A program made the position numbers and the translations under genes. From Terfezia claveryi (Eukaryota; Ascomycota; Pezizomycetes; Pezizales; Pezizaceae), in NCBI GenBank assembly GCA_015179025.1, contig WHUX01000028.1:1-64000 (forward strand): DNA of 64,000 nucleotides, given 5' to 3'. Positions 51,001-62,574 of the stretch are shown here, piece after piece. How positions within the stretch are numbered: the first letter of the stretch is position 1; every line of letters starts with the position of its first letter. A model generated the notes under the pieces. It made no database searches. It was not told the DNA's origin and saw only the letters and a list, made by a program, of their open reading frames with translations.

Positions 51001-52680
51001 AGCTACCCGTTAAACGCCCAATTCCTGATCCAATATAGCGCCGTAAACTAGCTCATGACTCCCAGTCTCGTCCAAAAATTCTTTATGAGGAGTCAAATTT
51101 CGAGCCAATTCGATTATTACCGTAGAAATTGGAGAAATAACGCTCCCCCAAAAAAGGTTTGGAAGGCCTCAAAAACATTCGTGCGTTTTACATCTTCTGG
51201 CAGATTTTGCTGTGAGTCCTATTTGGGGGAGAATTTCAAGAGCGTCTGGGTTTTCACGCTAGCAGCACTGTACATCATTACTTGGGCATGTGAGCAATTA
51301 TTATTTGATATGTCTCCCGGACTGTGGCTTGACGGAACTGTCCGCCGCTGCTAACACTAAGCGCAGACCTAGTCTACTAGAGCATGTGTAGCTATTTCCA
51401 CGCCTGAAAGTTGCAATTGTTATTTTCGGTATGTATTGAATTCTAGCTAGTTAGATGACTATGACAATTACTTTGGTGCCGTTGATGGAACAACTCTAAT
51501 ATATACTTGCGTCTCCCCTTGCTTCAGCATCATCCACTCTGCCACTGTGACCAACCTTAGGTCGCTTGCTTTGACGGATAGCAACCTCGAGACCGGTATG
51601 TCTTCGAGAAGTAGCTTTGCCTTTACTATTTTGTTGTGGTAAGGTTGATGCTGACGCTACAGGGAACTCCAGAGTGCAAGCCAGTTGGGGTATATTTTCC
51701 AACTCCGTACTCCGTAGCTCCTTACTCATTGAATGGACATCTTTAGCTAGCGCTTCCCGGATCTTTGTGTAGCGTTATTGTGGAGAAGATTAGGGATTTT
51801 TTTTCTTTAAAGGTTCTATACCCGCAATCGACCTAAGGTCATCACCTAAGCTTTCGGTACAGGAAGCGAGTCCAAGCTCCCGAACCTAAGAAAGGATAAA
51901 GGAAAGCAGCAACCAGAGATTCAACCACCCATGCTTCCGCCGCCAAATCATGTCCCTAGTGAGGTTGAGATTAGTGAAGAAAGTCTCGACCAAATCCACT
52001 TATCCCTTATCCTTAACCTTCCGCAGCCACCATCCTACATCAGCTTGCTCCCAAGAGCTCCACCTCCTACCGATCCAATGCAGGATAAAGCGACATGCTT
52101 TCCTGGGCTTTGATTACTACATTAAACAATACTCCTTCCTTAGCTTTAACCTGTCTCACAAAAACAACGTCCAGGGTCAACAATCAGACGTATTAACATA
52201 CTTTTGCCATTATCTTCATATGGATCATAGGCAATTGGCGGATTCAATTCTGTAGATAAGCTGGGATCGATTGATCTGCGAGGGTTGTAAAGGTCTTGTT
52301 GGAGCATTAATTGCCACCGGGTGCAAGAATGGGTTGCTTAATTTTGGGATAAATTCCGGCGTTAGAGCCGATCAACACTCACTTTGCTCAAGGTACTGTA
52401 GTAGTCCGTACCTAGCGCTGTAGTTCCGTCAAGCTACATTTTGGACAGCGGCGCGGACTCCCCGGTGATTATTGGAACTGACTCCAAGTTCAGGAACACC
52501 ATAACGATACCTAGGTAGTCTATGTATCTAGTACTTAGTAGTAAATTCCTGCGCCAGCGGGACAAGTAATACGTCTACCGCAAGATTAGGTACAGCCCAA
52601 CATTTGAGTTGCATAAACATGGAGCTGGCTGTAAAAAGGCGCCGAGCGCGGCTGTTCTAAGATAGCTAGCTGGCCACATT
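51001..52680. other. Gene-poor DNA, no recognised gene
   Basis: Short open frames only. The frame at 51931-52113 (60 codons, Pro-rich, ending QDKATCFPGL) shows loose resemblance to the segment at 44842-45020 and may be a fragment of a duplicated, decayed sequence. The minus-strand frame 51496-51729 has a basic patch but no known domain. Confidence 0.4.
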
Positions 52681-52689
52681 CCTACTGAA

Positions 52690-52718
52690 GGAGCGGTAAC
52701 TGAGGTTACTGCCGCTCC
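52690..52718. repeat. Hairpin-forming inverted repeat
   Basis: GGAGCGGTAAC (52690-52700) and GTTACTGCCGCTCC (52705-52718) pair over 11 bases with a three-nt bulge and a four-nt loop. It lies beside the transposase fragments and could be an element end, but no second copy was found. Confidence 0.45.
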
Positions 52719-52869
52719 GCTACTGCCTCTGCAACTATAACCATCCATATACTTTAATGACAGGTTTAACTCGACGAGGCGCAGAATGGTATAGGGACTT
52801 AAAAAGAAAGGCGGAATCTCATGCTGCTATAGCTAGGTGGCAAAAAAAATATGCAAGCCGTACGCAAGT

Positions 52870-53133
52870 CTTACATTTAGCGCGCATTAGCCGCGCACAT
52901 ATATTCATTCTCATGGTCCCATGCTTGATGAAGCCATGCACAGTAGGTTTTGATCGACCAATATAGTCTGCGATTTGTTGATAGCTCCATTCTTGTTCAT
53001 AGGCAACATCAATCTTTCCTTTCTCAAGGTCAGAGAGCTGTTTTTGTCTGCTCGATGCTTGTGGAGGAGGGGTATCTAGAGTAGTCCACCGGAAGTTTGT
53101 AGGAGGTCAGAATACTTTTAATTTAGACGGCAT
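52870..53133 (-). pseudogene. Tc1/mariner-type transposase, N-terminal HTH fragment
   Basis: Reading left from the ATG at 53133, the frame gives MPSKLKVF, a TGA stop, then about 60 codons including QLSDLEKGKIDVAYEQEWSY and QQIADYIGRSKPTVHGFIK. The latter is the helix-turn-helix pattern of Tc1-like transposases (x-x-IA-x-x-IGRS-x-x-TV-x-x-FI). The family pattern is lost by about 52900 and the frame closes soon after, with no catalytic region following. The early stop makes it non-functional as read. It adjoins the catalytic fragment listed next, in the wrong order for a single intact gene. Confidence 0.7.
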
Positions 53134-53359
53134 TTGAGCTCAGCTCAGGTTCTGGTGAATATGGAGGATGGTCTGTAACATAAAAACGATATTCTTCAAG
53201 AAATGCCGTAATTATCTTTATTATATGAATAGGAAAGTAGTCATGCTGGAACAGAGGGTCGAGAATTCCTTCTGCATACAGCTCTTGCCTGACACGGAAC
53301 AGATCATTCCTCAAAATCTTCATATGCCATTTTGAACCCCAAAAACAACCCCAAACCAT
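53134..53359 (-). pseudogene. Tc1/mariner-type transposase, DDE catalytic fragment
   Basis: The minus-strand frame starts MVWGCFWGSKWHM, the usual block around the first part of the DDE domain. It continues to FQHDYFPIHIIKIITAFLEE, which matches the QDNAPIH block carrying the second catalytic Asp, and ends with VTDHPPYSPE, matching the block before the final acidic residue. The expected DLNPIE sequence after PYSP is replaced by unrelated residues, so the last catalytic acid is missing. About 230 bp remain of a normal transposase of roughly 1 kb. This is a relic of a cut-and-paste DNA transposon. Confidence 0.8.
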
Positions 53360-56300
53360 GACTGTAATATCTCAAGCTGCTCTGGTTAGGAGTATTAGTT
53401 CCTATTTCAAAGAGATATAAACTTATTATGTACACCTTTTGGGTACAAACCCATAGGCTGATATTCCTCACTACTTAGTAGCTAAGCGAAATACCCATAC
53501 TTGGCACAAGATACACTGCGGCTCAGATGGTATGGTAGCTGGTCGGCTATACTATTCATATGCAGAATAGCCACACCCAGGCTGCCTGCATCCCAGCCTG
53601 GAGGAGTGTGTTGAAGTCTAGCTATTAGTTCAGCTATTAGTTCAGCGGTAGGCTCATGCATATCGGAGTCGGCTGTTCGGGCTGGTGATGAGATTTGAGA
53701 TTTGGTATATTTGCTATTTACATGTATGTGCTTTTTGTTCTTATACCTACACTGTCGTTTATATTTATAGGCATGATTCTCCCTGCCTTATTCATATACA
53801 CAATTCTTGTACATTCACATGTATCAGGCGGATTCAAGTGCTTGTGAAATAACCTTCATCATGTCATAAGGCACGCAGCGGGCCGTGACTATATCCTACA
53901 GAAGAGCTCTATCAGCGCCCCCCCAAATCAGCATCGACGGTCACATGACCTACCTTACTTCTCGTCACTGCCGCACCTCTAGTGTACTTCCTTTCTCATC
54001 TCCAATCCACGAGCTTTCTAGGAGGTGCACTGCATTTTTGCGCTACCCAACACTCACACCGTGTCACGAGTCCGGTCTCGTGCCACCATCTCCTCTACGG
54101 ACTCGAGGCTTTTGGCGCTTTGACCACTTCACTCACATCAAGTCATCGAAATGAGGAGCCCGAGGGTAGCAATGAAGCTTAGGTTATATGTTTCCACCAA
54201 TATGGTCAGCATACTGCCCGCCCCTGCCTCTCATATCATACACTAGCTAATACTACAGAAAATGACTATTACAATTGGACTACATACCTAGTGGCGTGGC
54301 TATCATATATATTTTCCCGGACGAAGCCGATTACAGTAGACACCTTAGCACGGCCGTGAGAAGAATATGAAAGTCCATGACAAGTGCCTTGGAGCTGTGT
54401 GATAAGTACTCCTACAGTACTGATACTATACCTTCGGGTGGAGGAAAGCGACACTTCGGCAACATAACCCTGATGGGAGATACATAATACTTTTGAAGTT
54501 CTCACTATATGTTTATTGCGCAGTACAATGAGAGGGAATACTTGCGCTATGGACTGATGTAGTGAATTTTCTTCTAGTTCAATTTGCCCACTTACTGGCA
54601 TTGAGGGAAACAACTGCTGGGCGATCCCCGCTAGATAGTAATCTCGTTCCCTAGTCAGCTAGCTACGGAGGCTAGGGAGGCCGAAATTCTGCTGCGTGGT
54701 GGAATACATGAGACACTTGGAGGCCCTAGCCCTCACACTGGGAGAAAACAGGTAAATCTGAGCTGAAATAAGGGTGTGAAACTCAGCACATCTCCGGGCC
54801 CTCCACTTTTCGGACTGTGGCATCGACAAATTCCCGTCTACTGTATGGATAGGCTAAAAGACTATAGATACCTCTCAAGATCAACTTGAAGGAGCTTGAT
54901 TGGGAGGTGAAGGATTTCCAAAAGGCAGACGCTGTGTTGAGGTGTTGAGGGATCGAGTTTCCAAAAGGGAAATTCACCTAATCTCAAGCTGGTAGCGGCT
55001 TCCCAAAGTCACCGAAGTTGTGACGGAAAGCTTTAGGCGTAGAAAGCATTGCCTATACTCTTGTGTCCCTTTTGAGTGGCATATGAAGGCGATCACTGGC
55101 GTTTGAACACTTTCGAGACCCGCCTGAATCGACCTCACAAAAATAGTATTGCGTCTCACCCCATTAGGACTCATGCCTCAGTTGCAGATGAAGATTGGGT
55201 GTTAGGGCTAGGTATGGATTAAAGCCGCTCTCTAAGGGTCATGGCACACTGGATTTGCATGTGTGACACTTGTTTCTGCAGACATGTTTATGCGAAGCCT
55301 CACAGACAGGCACGGAAATATGAGCTCTCTAGAGTATAATTCTCCTATACTCCTGATTCAGCCGGGAGGCTTTCCTCAAGTGATATCTGGCTGTCCTTTA
55401 TGAGGTTGACACAGTCTGACTAGGACAAGACAGCTTACAAGATACATCCAAGTGACTGGAAATCTTGTAGGTGAACCAAGTCAGCTTGGGTCTTGAAGAT
55501 CCTCAACTCATTCCCGGGGAACACATTCTCACTGAAGCTTGAGCCGGGCGATGGGCCAGCTCTAGGGGGTCAGCATATCAATGTTAACCTTGTGCATGCC
55601 GTGTTGCTCCCTTGCAAATAGTTTGGTTGCCCTTGGAAATACCTATAGTTATGTCTTTGTGATGATCAACAGAAGGATGATCAGATCATTATCACGAACT
55701 ATCCTCATCTAGACCAATCACATGCACATATACACTGGTCAGAGTACAGTATTTAGCGGTAGGATAGATGAGCCGTATTCCCACACATGTGGCACCTAGC
55801 CGCGGGGGCTCATTTGTATACTAGTTGTCTGGTTCATCCATATCTGAACTGGAACTCTTAGACCTCTGCATCTGTCCCGAGGAGTAATGGCTAACTCATA
55901 GACATTGAAGCAGATCTACATATAAGTATAAGTATATTATATTATAAAATAGATCATATTAGTCTTTGCAATTGTAAGCCTAGGTAGATCAATACTCCAA
56001 CTATCTTAAGCATATAGTTCCAACACCGTACGCGTATATACGTGGTCTGGTGGGCTTCATACGATTGACCTGACTGCATTCACGTTCAAAGTGTACGAGA
56101 CGCCTGCGTGTGGGATACAGTAGAAGCACTAAGCTAGGGAGCTAAAACGCTAATGCTGCATTTCAGAAGCCCAATTGAGGTCGGTCAATATGCATGAACA
56201 GAGACCGCCTCTGCAGGAGCTAATCCGACATTTAGCAGGCACATGCGATATAAAGCACCCTAAAGCAGCAGTCACGATGATATTCTGAACAGGAGCTCCT

Positions 56301-59300
56301 AATTCCAAATAAGAAGGTTAGCTTCTTGCGAATCCCTTGAACCTGACGAGTTCTATTCAACCTCCAGCCACATTCCATCCCTGATCAGGTGCACTTGCTC
56401 TACAGTAGGTTCACGCAGAATCTTAAGGATGCATTCCGTCCCAGCTAGTTAATCATCCTGGAAGACTGCCACTTCCTAATTCCTGACACTTAAGATTTCC
56501 GCTGCCACTAGCCTGCCGTATTTCACACTGGCTGGTGGTGGTGGAAGGTTTCTAGCTCAGAAATTGCACGGCCCGCTGGCGAAACTTCAGAAGCGCGTGC
56601 CCTACATTAAAGGCAGCTCTCGAACAGACTACAGCTTTTTGTAACCATTAGGAATCTGAAGCCTTTAGCCAATTGCGATGTACTTGTTTACTTAGGTAGG
56701 AAGGCCAAGGGGGTAGCATCCCACATACACGTCACTACATATCTACTATTTCGGTTTATACCCCATCGTGAAATCCGTTTTATTCATCGAAGCTGCCCTA
56801 CCCCTTCTGCATAAGATATCTGGAGCTTTCAGATTCTAATTCCCTTAATGGAAATCCTCCACCCTGTCCCCCCTGAGATTGTACGTTCCCCTATAAGTAT
56901 AGATTGCTCGGTATCTATGATAGCCACAGCATAAATAGCGGCATTTGGTGCTCTCGTGCAAGATAGAGTAGGTGTAATCCGATAAACCTTTTGGGTTCTG
57001 GATTCATCAGATCTCCTGTAGCATCAAGCTTTTTGGAAATAACTCAGTCCAGTGCCAATTCGTAAGATAGATTTCCTGCCACCTCTGCCAATTCTCGTAT
57101 TTTAGATAGAAAGACAAGGGATCTATCACCAGTTTTCGAGGTACTCGTATTCACTTACCTAGTATGTCGAGAGATCACATCGGCTCAGGCATCCCTTGTG
57201 GATTCTTCAACCTCTGGGTCTCCCCTGCTGCTGCCCCATGTATTTACAGGAATGTCTAGCAATATGAAGGTCCCCCGGAGCACAAGTCAGTGGAGAAACC
57301 TGCGCACTGCATTACCATTGAGTAGTGAGGTGCACACAGTTCTATCTTTTCTGGCAAGTGTGTGGCTTCCACTGGCAACACAATTTCCCACTGAGCCGTG
57401 TTCCAAAGGGATAGGCAGCTGCCCTAGGCCCAGGGAACTCGACTAGCGCCCTGCACCTTCACGGTTCTTTCAAACCTGTCCCAGCCTCCCTGCGTTGTAG
57501 CAAATATACCCTATCCTGGGTCTCCCCGCTCTTAATGCTTCAATGGAACCAGATTACTTCAATGGGCCACCACATAGGTCTGTCCCTTTCATGCTACAGT
57601 CAGTCAGGCAGCGTAAGTATTGATTCTGGTTCTGGCTTGGTAAAAACCGGCCGGTGCTGCAATATCAGGCCTACTTAATGTATCCTAATGCTTCCCAATT
57701 TTCCCACGTTAAAGCCACCTTGGATTTGTCTGGTGCATGGGCTCCCGCTCCAATGTGTCGCCACCTCATGGGATAGTCTGCCTCTTCGTTCCCTTTTTGG
57801 CTGATGTGCCCCTCTTCCCGCTCGCCCCAATTATTTGTAATATTTAATTTATCCTCTCATCAACCCAGGACCCTGGCTAGGATCTCTGCAGCTGTAGGAC
57901 GTACTAAATCAACCCTTGGCTATACAGAACAACTGCTGCTTTCCCCGTTCGCTACCGTGCTAACAAGTGTTGTAGAGCCTGCAACTACTCCCTCAGGCAG
58001 CTGCCATCTAGACCCGCCCACTCATCAACCACAGAGATCTGGAGTTGAGTGCCCTTCTTCAAATTGAGCGCCCGTCTTGGTTTACAGGATTTCTACCGAG
58101 TCTTGACTCCATTTGGGGACCAGACTATATTCGAGGCTCTCTGGTTTTGCGGATGCAGCCAAATGCGATGACACTTCGAGGCGCAATAGTATGCAGTCAA
58201 GTACCGGAAGCTATAAGTGAACTGGTAAGTGGAAAGAGCAAGAAATCGCCAGAGGCGTAAGCCAGTACACCCTTCACGCTAGATAGGTCTGAACTGTTTG
58301 CGACTAGTAACTCAAATGGATATGAACTGAAGCAGGCCTAAACTGAAGGTCTGTCCGTTGCCAGGCACTAACGAACAACTCCTGTCTTCGAAGGGGATAC
58401 AATTTCTACGGTACCACGTGCACATCCGGCCGCTACATGCATGCACCAATTTTTTTCTTTTTTTTCGGTAAATCAGTACTCGTATTCAAGCTTATCTAGT
58501 TCATGAGGAGGGAACGCATCCCTATCGTGGCTATGATACAATATTTGTGTCAACACGAGGCCATTCTCTGCCTCAACGCATGTACTTTGCTAGTATATGG
58601 TAAGTAACTCTTGTTTAGCTGCAGCGCAGCTTTATCTCCTGGCCTATGGCTGTTGGTAACCTTACCGTCTGCATACCCATCGGATCTGCATCAGCTGAGT
58701 GGTCGGCTACTTTTGCCGTGCTTCTCTGACACCACCTTGCAGCATTAAGGTTGTCTGCTTGCATCATGTCTCGGTCCCAGAATTCTAATAGCTGTGAACT
58801 TGTCAATTTGTATGAGACGATAATTTTGTGACGGAAATTAAATTGGACTGAGTTGACATGGCCATGGATCATAGATCGAGATTCCTACTGAGATAAGCCA
58901 CACCTCACAGCGAACGTGATAAGCAGAAACAAGCAATTCTTGAGAGGTAAGTACCGCATATTGATTAAATCCCCGGCCATAGTGATTTGTCTAATTGGCT
59001 GCTGTAACTGACGCTATCATGTTATTATTACCAATATGGGTGCCTCATGCCGACCTTGGATATGCCACAGTGTAGGGATACTTGGAATTCAAAGTGTGTA
59101 CTAGTACGGTACTGTACATAGGTACATGTGTAAGTGAGTAGCGGTTTAACGTGTGGTCCTTGCATTATGTTCCGTATCACCTTGTTCGCACACTACCGTT
59201 TTACACCAAGGACAGTCCGTCTTTTGAACATTATCAAAAATTCAATCATACAATGAATTCATGAGAAAGGTGCAAAAGCATCTCCATGGAAACTAGTTTT

Positions 59301-61100
59301 CTGACATATTGTTGTCTCAAACCGAAAAGCTGAATTTTGCATTGGAAATATAGTAACCATGTTGCCACTCTGCCTTGAGTGGGTATTCTGTGCTGTAGTC
59401 ATTGGAGATTACATAAAAATATTCATTAAGATATATGTGAGTGTCCCTGATAGCTTTAGTGTACTGTGATGACCTAAGTAGTGAGCACAGCAAATAAAAT
59501 TCTCGACTATTATGAAGGACACTTTTGGGTATCTTGCTGGATTTTGCGTTGTTATGGGAACAAGGGTGGCCTAAGTAAAACTATAGCTATAATTCCGAAG
59601 TCTGTTCGGTTCCCTAAGTATAGTTTTAGAACATTAATCCTGGCCCTTTGGATTTTACAACAAATGTGCCAATATTCGGTGGAGTGTTAGTTGCTAATAT
59701 CTGGTAAGCTCTTGAACTAGTATTCCATTGGCTGGAAGCCCTACAATATTGGGGGGATATGGATACATAGTGTGCAAAGTTGGATGGGAAGCAACCACTA
59801 TTAAAACTTCTGGATTTGTCATCGAGGATTTACAGTGTATTTAAAGAGCACGATCTTGGTCTTTGGTGGGAACTGGGTTTTTAGAGCACTGAGTGAACTT
59901 GATTCATGGTAAATACATCAAAGGGCGAAGATCAATGACGCGAGATATGAAGTTCAAGGGAAACGCATGGGAAGTAAGAGTGTATGGAAACTGAGATCTA
60001 CGCCGCAAGCTCTACTTGAAGTACCAGAGCGGCTATACCTTCATAGGTCCTCTTAACTGTGTATACTAAATTTATTCACAGCGGTAAGTTGGGTTTATGG
60101 AGAGGTGAATTCAATCTTAAGTACTGTTACAAACCCCTGCTGGTAAAACGCAACTGGAATTTACACTGGCCAGCTCCCGAGTCATAAAATTTTTTCTGGT
60201 GCGACTACGCTCGTGGAGACAAAGAGTTATACAATTTGGGACACCAGTGGAATCGAGGGAAGTCTGCATGCGTAAAGGTTCTGTAGGTGGGGGTTTATTG
60301 ATATGTAACTCTTACTAAATTTATATTGATATACATATCAAACTCAATATTGAAGCTCTTACCAACCCATGCTTCATAAGTAATATGCAATGCCTGGAGC
60401 AGCCGATTAGTATGGCTTGCGATTCACCTAGTCTTGGTCACCTTTCACCTACCAGTACAGTTACCCTGAGTTTTGCGGCACTGTTCAGATATCCGAATTA
60501 ATATTGCACGGCTGTAATGAGGACAGGATTAGTGGGGACCTTGCTACGCACAGGGGTACTGTCCCAAAACTATATAGAGAGTACATACTTTCTACTATAT
60601 TCTTCCGATAGGCATTCTAACTCTTTGTTGCCTTTCCAGAAACCACAAACACCCAGGAAAACACGCCCGAAAAGCACTGGAAAATGTACCAAATTCAATA
60701 CGATGCAATGATAAACGATTCAACAGAAGTTTACCACCATATTTGACTTTTTAGGATTTAAAGAAAGGGGGTTTTGTATTGTGGTTTTAGGTGTTGAGGG
60801 GTCGGGGCTGCTGACTAATATACAATGCATGGTGCAGAAGTTGGTATGCAATAACCTTTCCCCAACGCGCTGTAGATATGCTAGGCTGTCATATGGATCC
60901 CCTAAACTTGTCACGAGCTAGAACATTACCCTGAAGTTATTTGTGGTATCATATTCAATTCAGGGTAATCCCACATCTCGAGGCAGTTTACCCCCCCCCC
61001 CCTTCCGGCTTGGCGCTCAGAGTCAATGGCTGGTTTAAGGATCTGATAAGTTGTATTGGTAACATGACTTTAGTGAAGGATAAGGTTGCGTACCCTAAGA
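53360..61100. other. Gene-poor DNA, no recognised gene
   Basis: A 7.7-kb stretch without a recognisable coding region on either strand. Open frames are 60-115 codons, overlapping and of no known family. A two-fold tandem AGCTATTAGTTC lies near 53621-53644, a GTAC-rich palindromic stretch at about 59098-59128 and a TGATATGTA/TACATATCA inverted repeat near 60298-60339. A C run (60991-61002) lies at the right edge. Much of this may be decayed transposon DNA. Confidence 0.45.
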
Positions 61101-61118
61101 CTATTCCCCTCCTCCCTT

Positions 61119-61235
61119 TAGTCTGGTTACATAAGCTACCATAGAATAACTAGTCTCCCTTATCTTCATATGCTAGTGAAGGCGTACAACCAGACCTCTG
61201 CGAGGGGTAGTGCAGCCAGACTAACAACCAGACTA
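61119..61235. repeat. Inverted-repeat element flanked by TA (TAGTCTGGTT ends)
   Basis: TA-GTCTGGTTAC (61119-61130) faces AACAACCAGAC-TA (about 61223-61235), giving a 113-bp unit with eight-base inverted ends between TA dinucleotides, as expected for a Tc1/mariner-type miniature element. Internal degenerate copies of the motif occur at 61188-61197 and 61214-61223, beside the GCGAGGGG sequence shared with 45657-45664. The structure therefore looks nested or tandemly rearranged. Confidence 0.6.
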
Positions 61236-61361
61236 CAGTGAAGGTAGGTTGTCCTGCTGAATGGTCATACAATTCTGCAATCGAAGGATGAATCTCCTCT
61301 GCTCCCTCATTAGCCCTAGACTGTGCCCATTGACCACTAAACCCTCTCCATCCCGTGCCAA

Positions 61362-61398
61362 CCAGACTGCCTTCCCTGTACAACCCCGTCTGGTTCGC
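61362..61398. repeat. Short inverted repeat with AACCAGAC core
   Basis: GTGCCAACCAGAC (about 61358-61370) faces GTCTGGTTCGCAC (about 61389-61401). The arms pair over most of 13 bases around a short spacer. It carries the core of the dispersed motif and lies 130 bp from the 61119-61235 element. Confidence 0.5.
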
Positions 61399-61855
61399 AC
61401 TACCCTCCTGGCACCGAAGGATCAGTGGCGGGTACAAAGATCTGGTTAGGCTGGCCAAAACTGGATGGTATGACGTCTTGTAATCTCAGAGCCTATGTTC
61501 TATCTACGCCAATACACACGTCGTAAGACAAAAAAATAATGTAGAACGTATTAATTTTCCCTGTAGCATTGCCCCTTGGCGCACACGATATTTTCCCCTT
61601 ATATACCCGCTGTTCCCTCGGAATAAGTCCTGTGGATCTCAAGTTCCTTGCATCAATAGAGCAAATTTCCTGGCAAGGCAGGAAGTAGCCTTCAATTTTC
61701 GGTGGATATACAGCACAGGGAAAACTCAAATCTGCATTGGATTTTGAGCTCTACTATATACACTTTAAGTGCAAAGAAAATCTCTCCTAGCTTAAAGACA
61801 AAACAAGGGGCATAACCTATAGGTACAGAACTCACGCGGTCAGCTAGAATAAAGT

Positions 61856-62296
61856 CTAATCTGTGGTTTTCAGCCATTTTGTGCCCGTTTGTACGACTGT
61901 GCTCATTGGCACAACTGCCACGACTGCCCCAGTATCCCGGACCGTCAATAGCCCTTGGCCTTTAACCGTCGAGCTCGTTGACCACAAACAACCCTCTGCT
62001 TCTCCTACTAACTCCTCTGGTATCTTATCTACTTCAAACACCTCTCTTTCCCTGTATGTCTGAGCAAGCGCTTGGTATGGAGGCAAAGAAATGGGAATTT
62101 TAACTTCGTCTAAAATCACGGATTTCTCATCTATATCTGAAAACAGCCTTTTACCTTCAGTGCTCTTTAGCGGGGTAACCGCTTGTGCTCTGGAATCATG
62201 CATAGATATTGACATTGTGGGTATATTGTGAAAAAACATCTTTTTCTTCATATCTTCCGCAGAAGCCTCTGCAGAACCCACAGATCTTGCTGGCAT
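61856..62296 (-). CDS. Hypothetical protein, 146 codons, doubtful
   Basis: The longest open frame in the right-hand gene-poor region, starting MPARSVGSAEASAEDMKKKM and ending TGTKWLKTTD. The composition looks protein-like (mixed hydrophobic and charged, acidic centre) and no internal stop occurs over 441 bp, but I recognise no domain. A second minus-strand frame overlaps its end (61692-61877) and a third follows (61493-61729); they could be exons of one gene or successive frames of a decayed element. No introns could be placed with confidence. It may be a genuine orphan, a transposon-derived fragment or chance. Confidence 0.3.
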   Translation of the reverse strand: MPARSVGSAEASAEDMKKKMFFHNIPTMSISMHDSRAQAVTPLKSTEGKRLFSDIDEKSVILDEVKIPISLPPYQALAQTYREREVFEVDKIPEELVGEAEGCLWSTSSTVKGQGLLTVRDTGAVVAVVPMSTVVQTGTKWLKTTD

Positions 62297-62487
62297 TATT
62301 GGTTTGGTAGCCTCCGGGAAAAAACGCAGATATATATACTTTTTTATCTGATTGCAATTATCAGAACCCGAGACACCTTGCCATCGTTATTTACAGTGGA
62401 GAGCATGCATTGCCGTAGAGAGGAACCGGAGTCCTTAGTCTCGTGCCCCTTTCATCAACCAATTTACCCTTTTTTAATCGAGCGCAC

Positions 62488-62574
62488 TCCCAAACTAACC
62501 AGTCTGTTGTCTATGGGGAGAGTTGCAAGGTCACGAACTCTACAAGACTGGTTTATAGGAGGCTAGTCCCAAAC
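62488..62574. mobile_element. Diverged copy of the 85-bp miniature element
   Basis: 62496-62566 shares TAACCAGTCTGTTGTCT, AGGTCACGAAC and GAGGCTAG with the element at 50907-50991, in the same order and strand. It is flanked by TCCCAAAC on both sides (62488-62495 and 62567-62574), an apparent 8-bp direct repeat that extends to 9 bp with one mismatch. It lacks the leftmost ten bases of the other copy but has its own inner inverted repeat, TAACCAGTCT against AGACTGGTTTA. Confidence 0.6.

Noticed and set aside
52757..52966. 69-codon plus-strand frame (basic, MTGLTRRGAEWYRD start)
   Set aside because: It overlaps the transposase HTH fragment on the opposite strand and matches no family I know.
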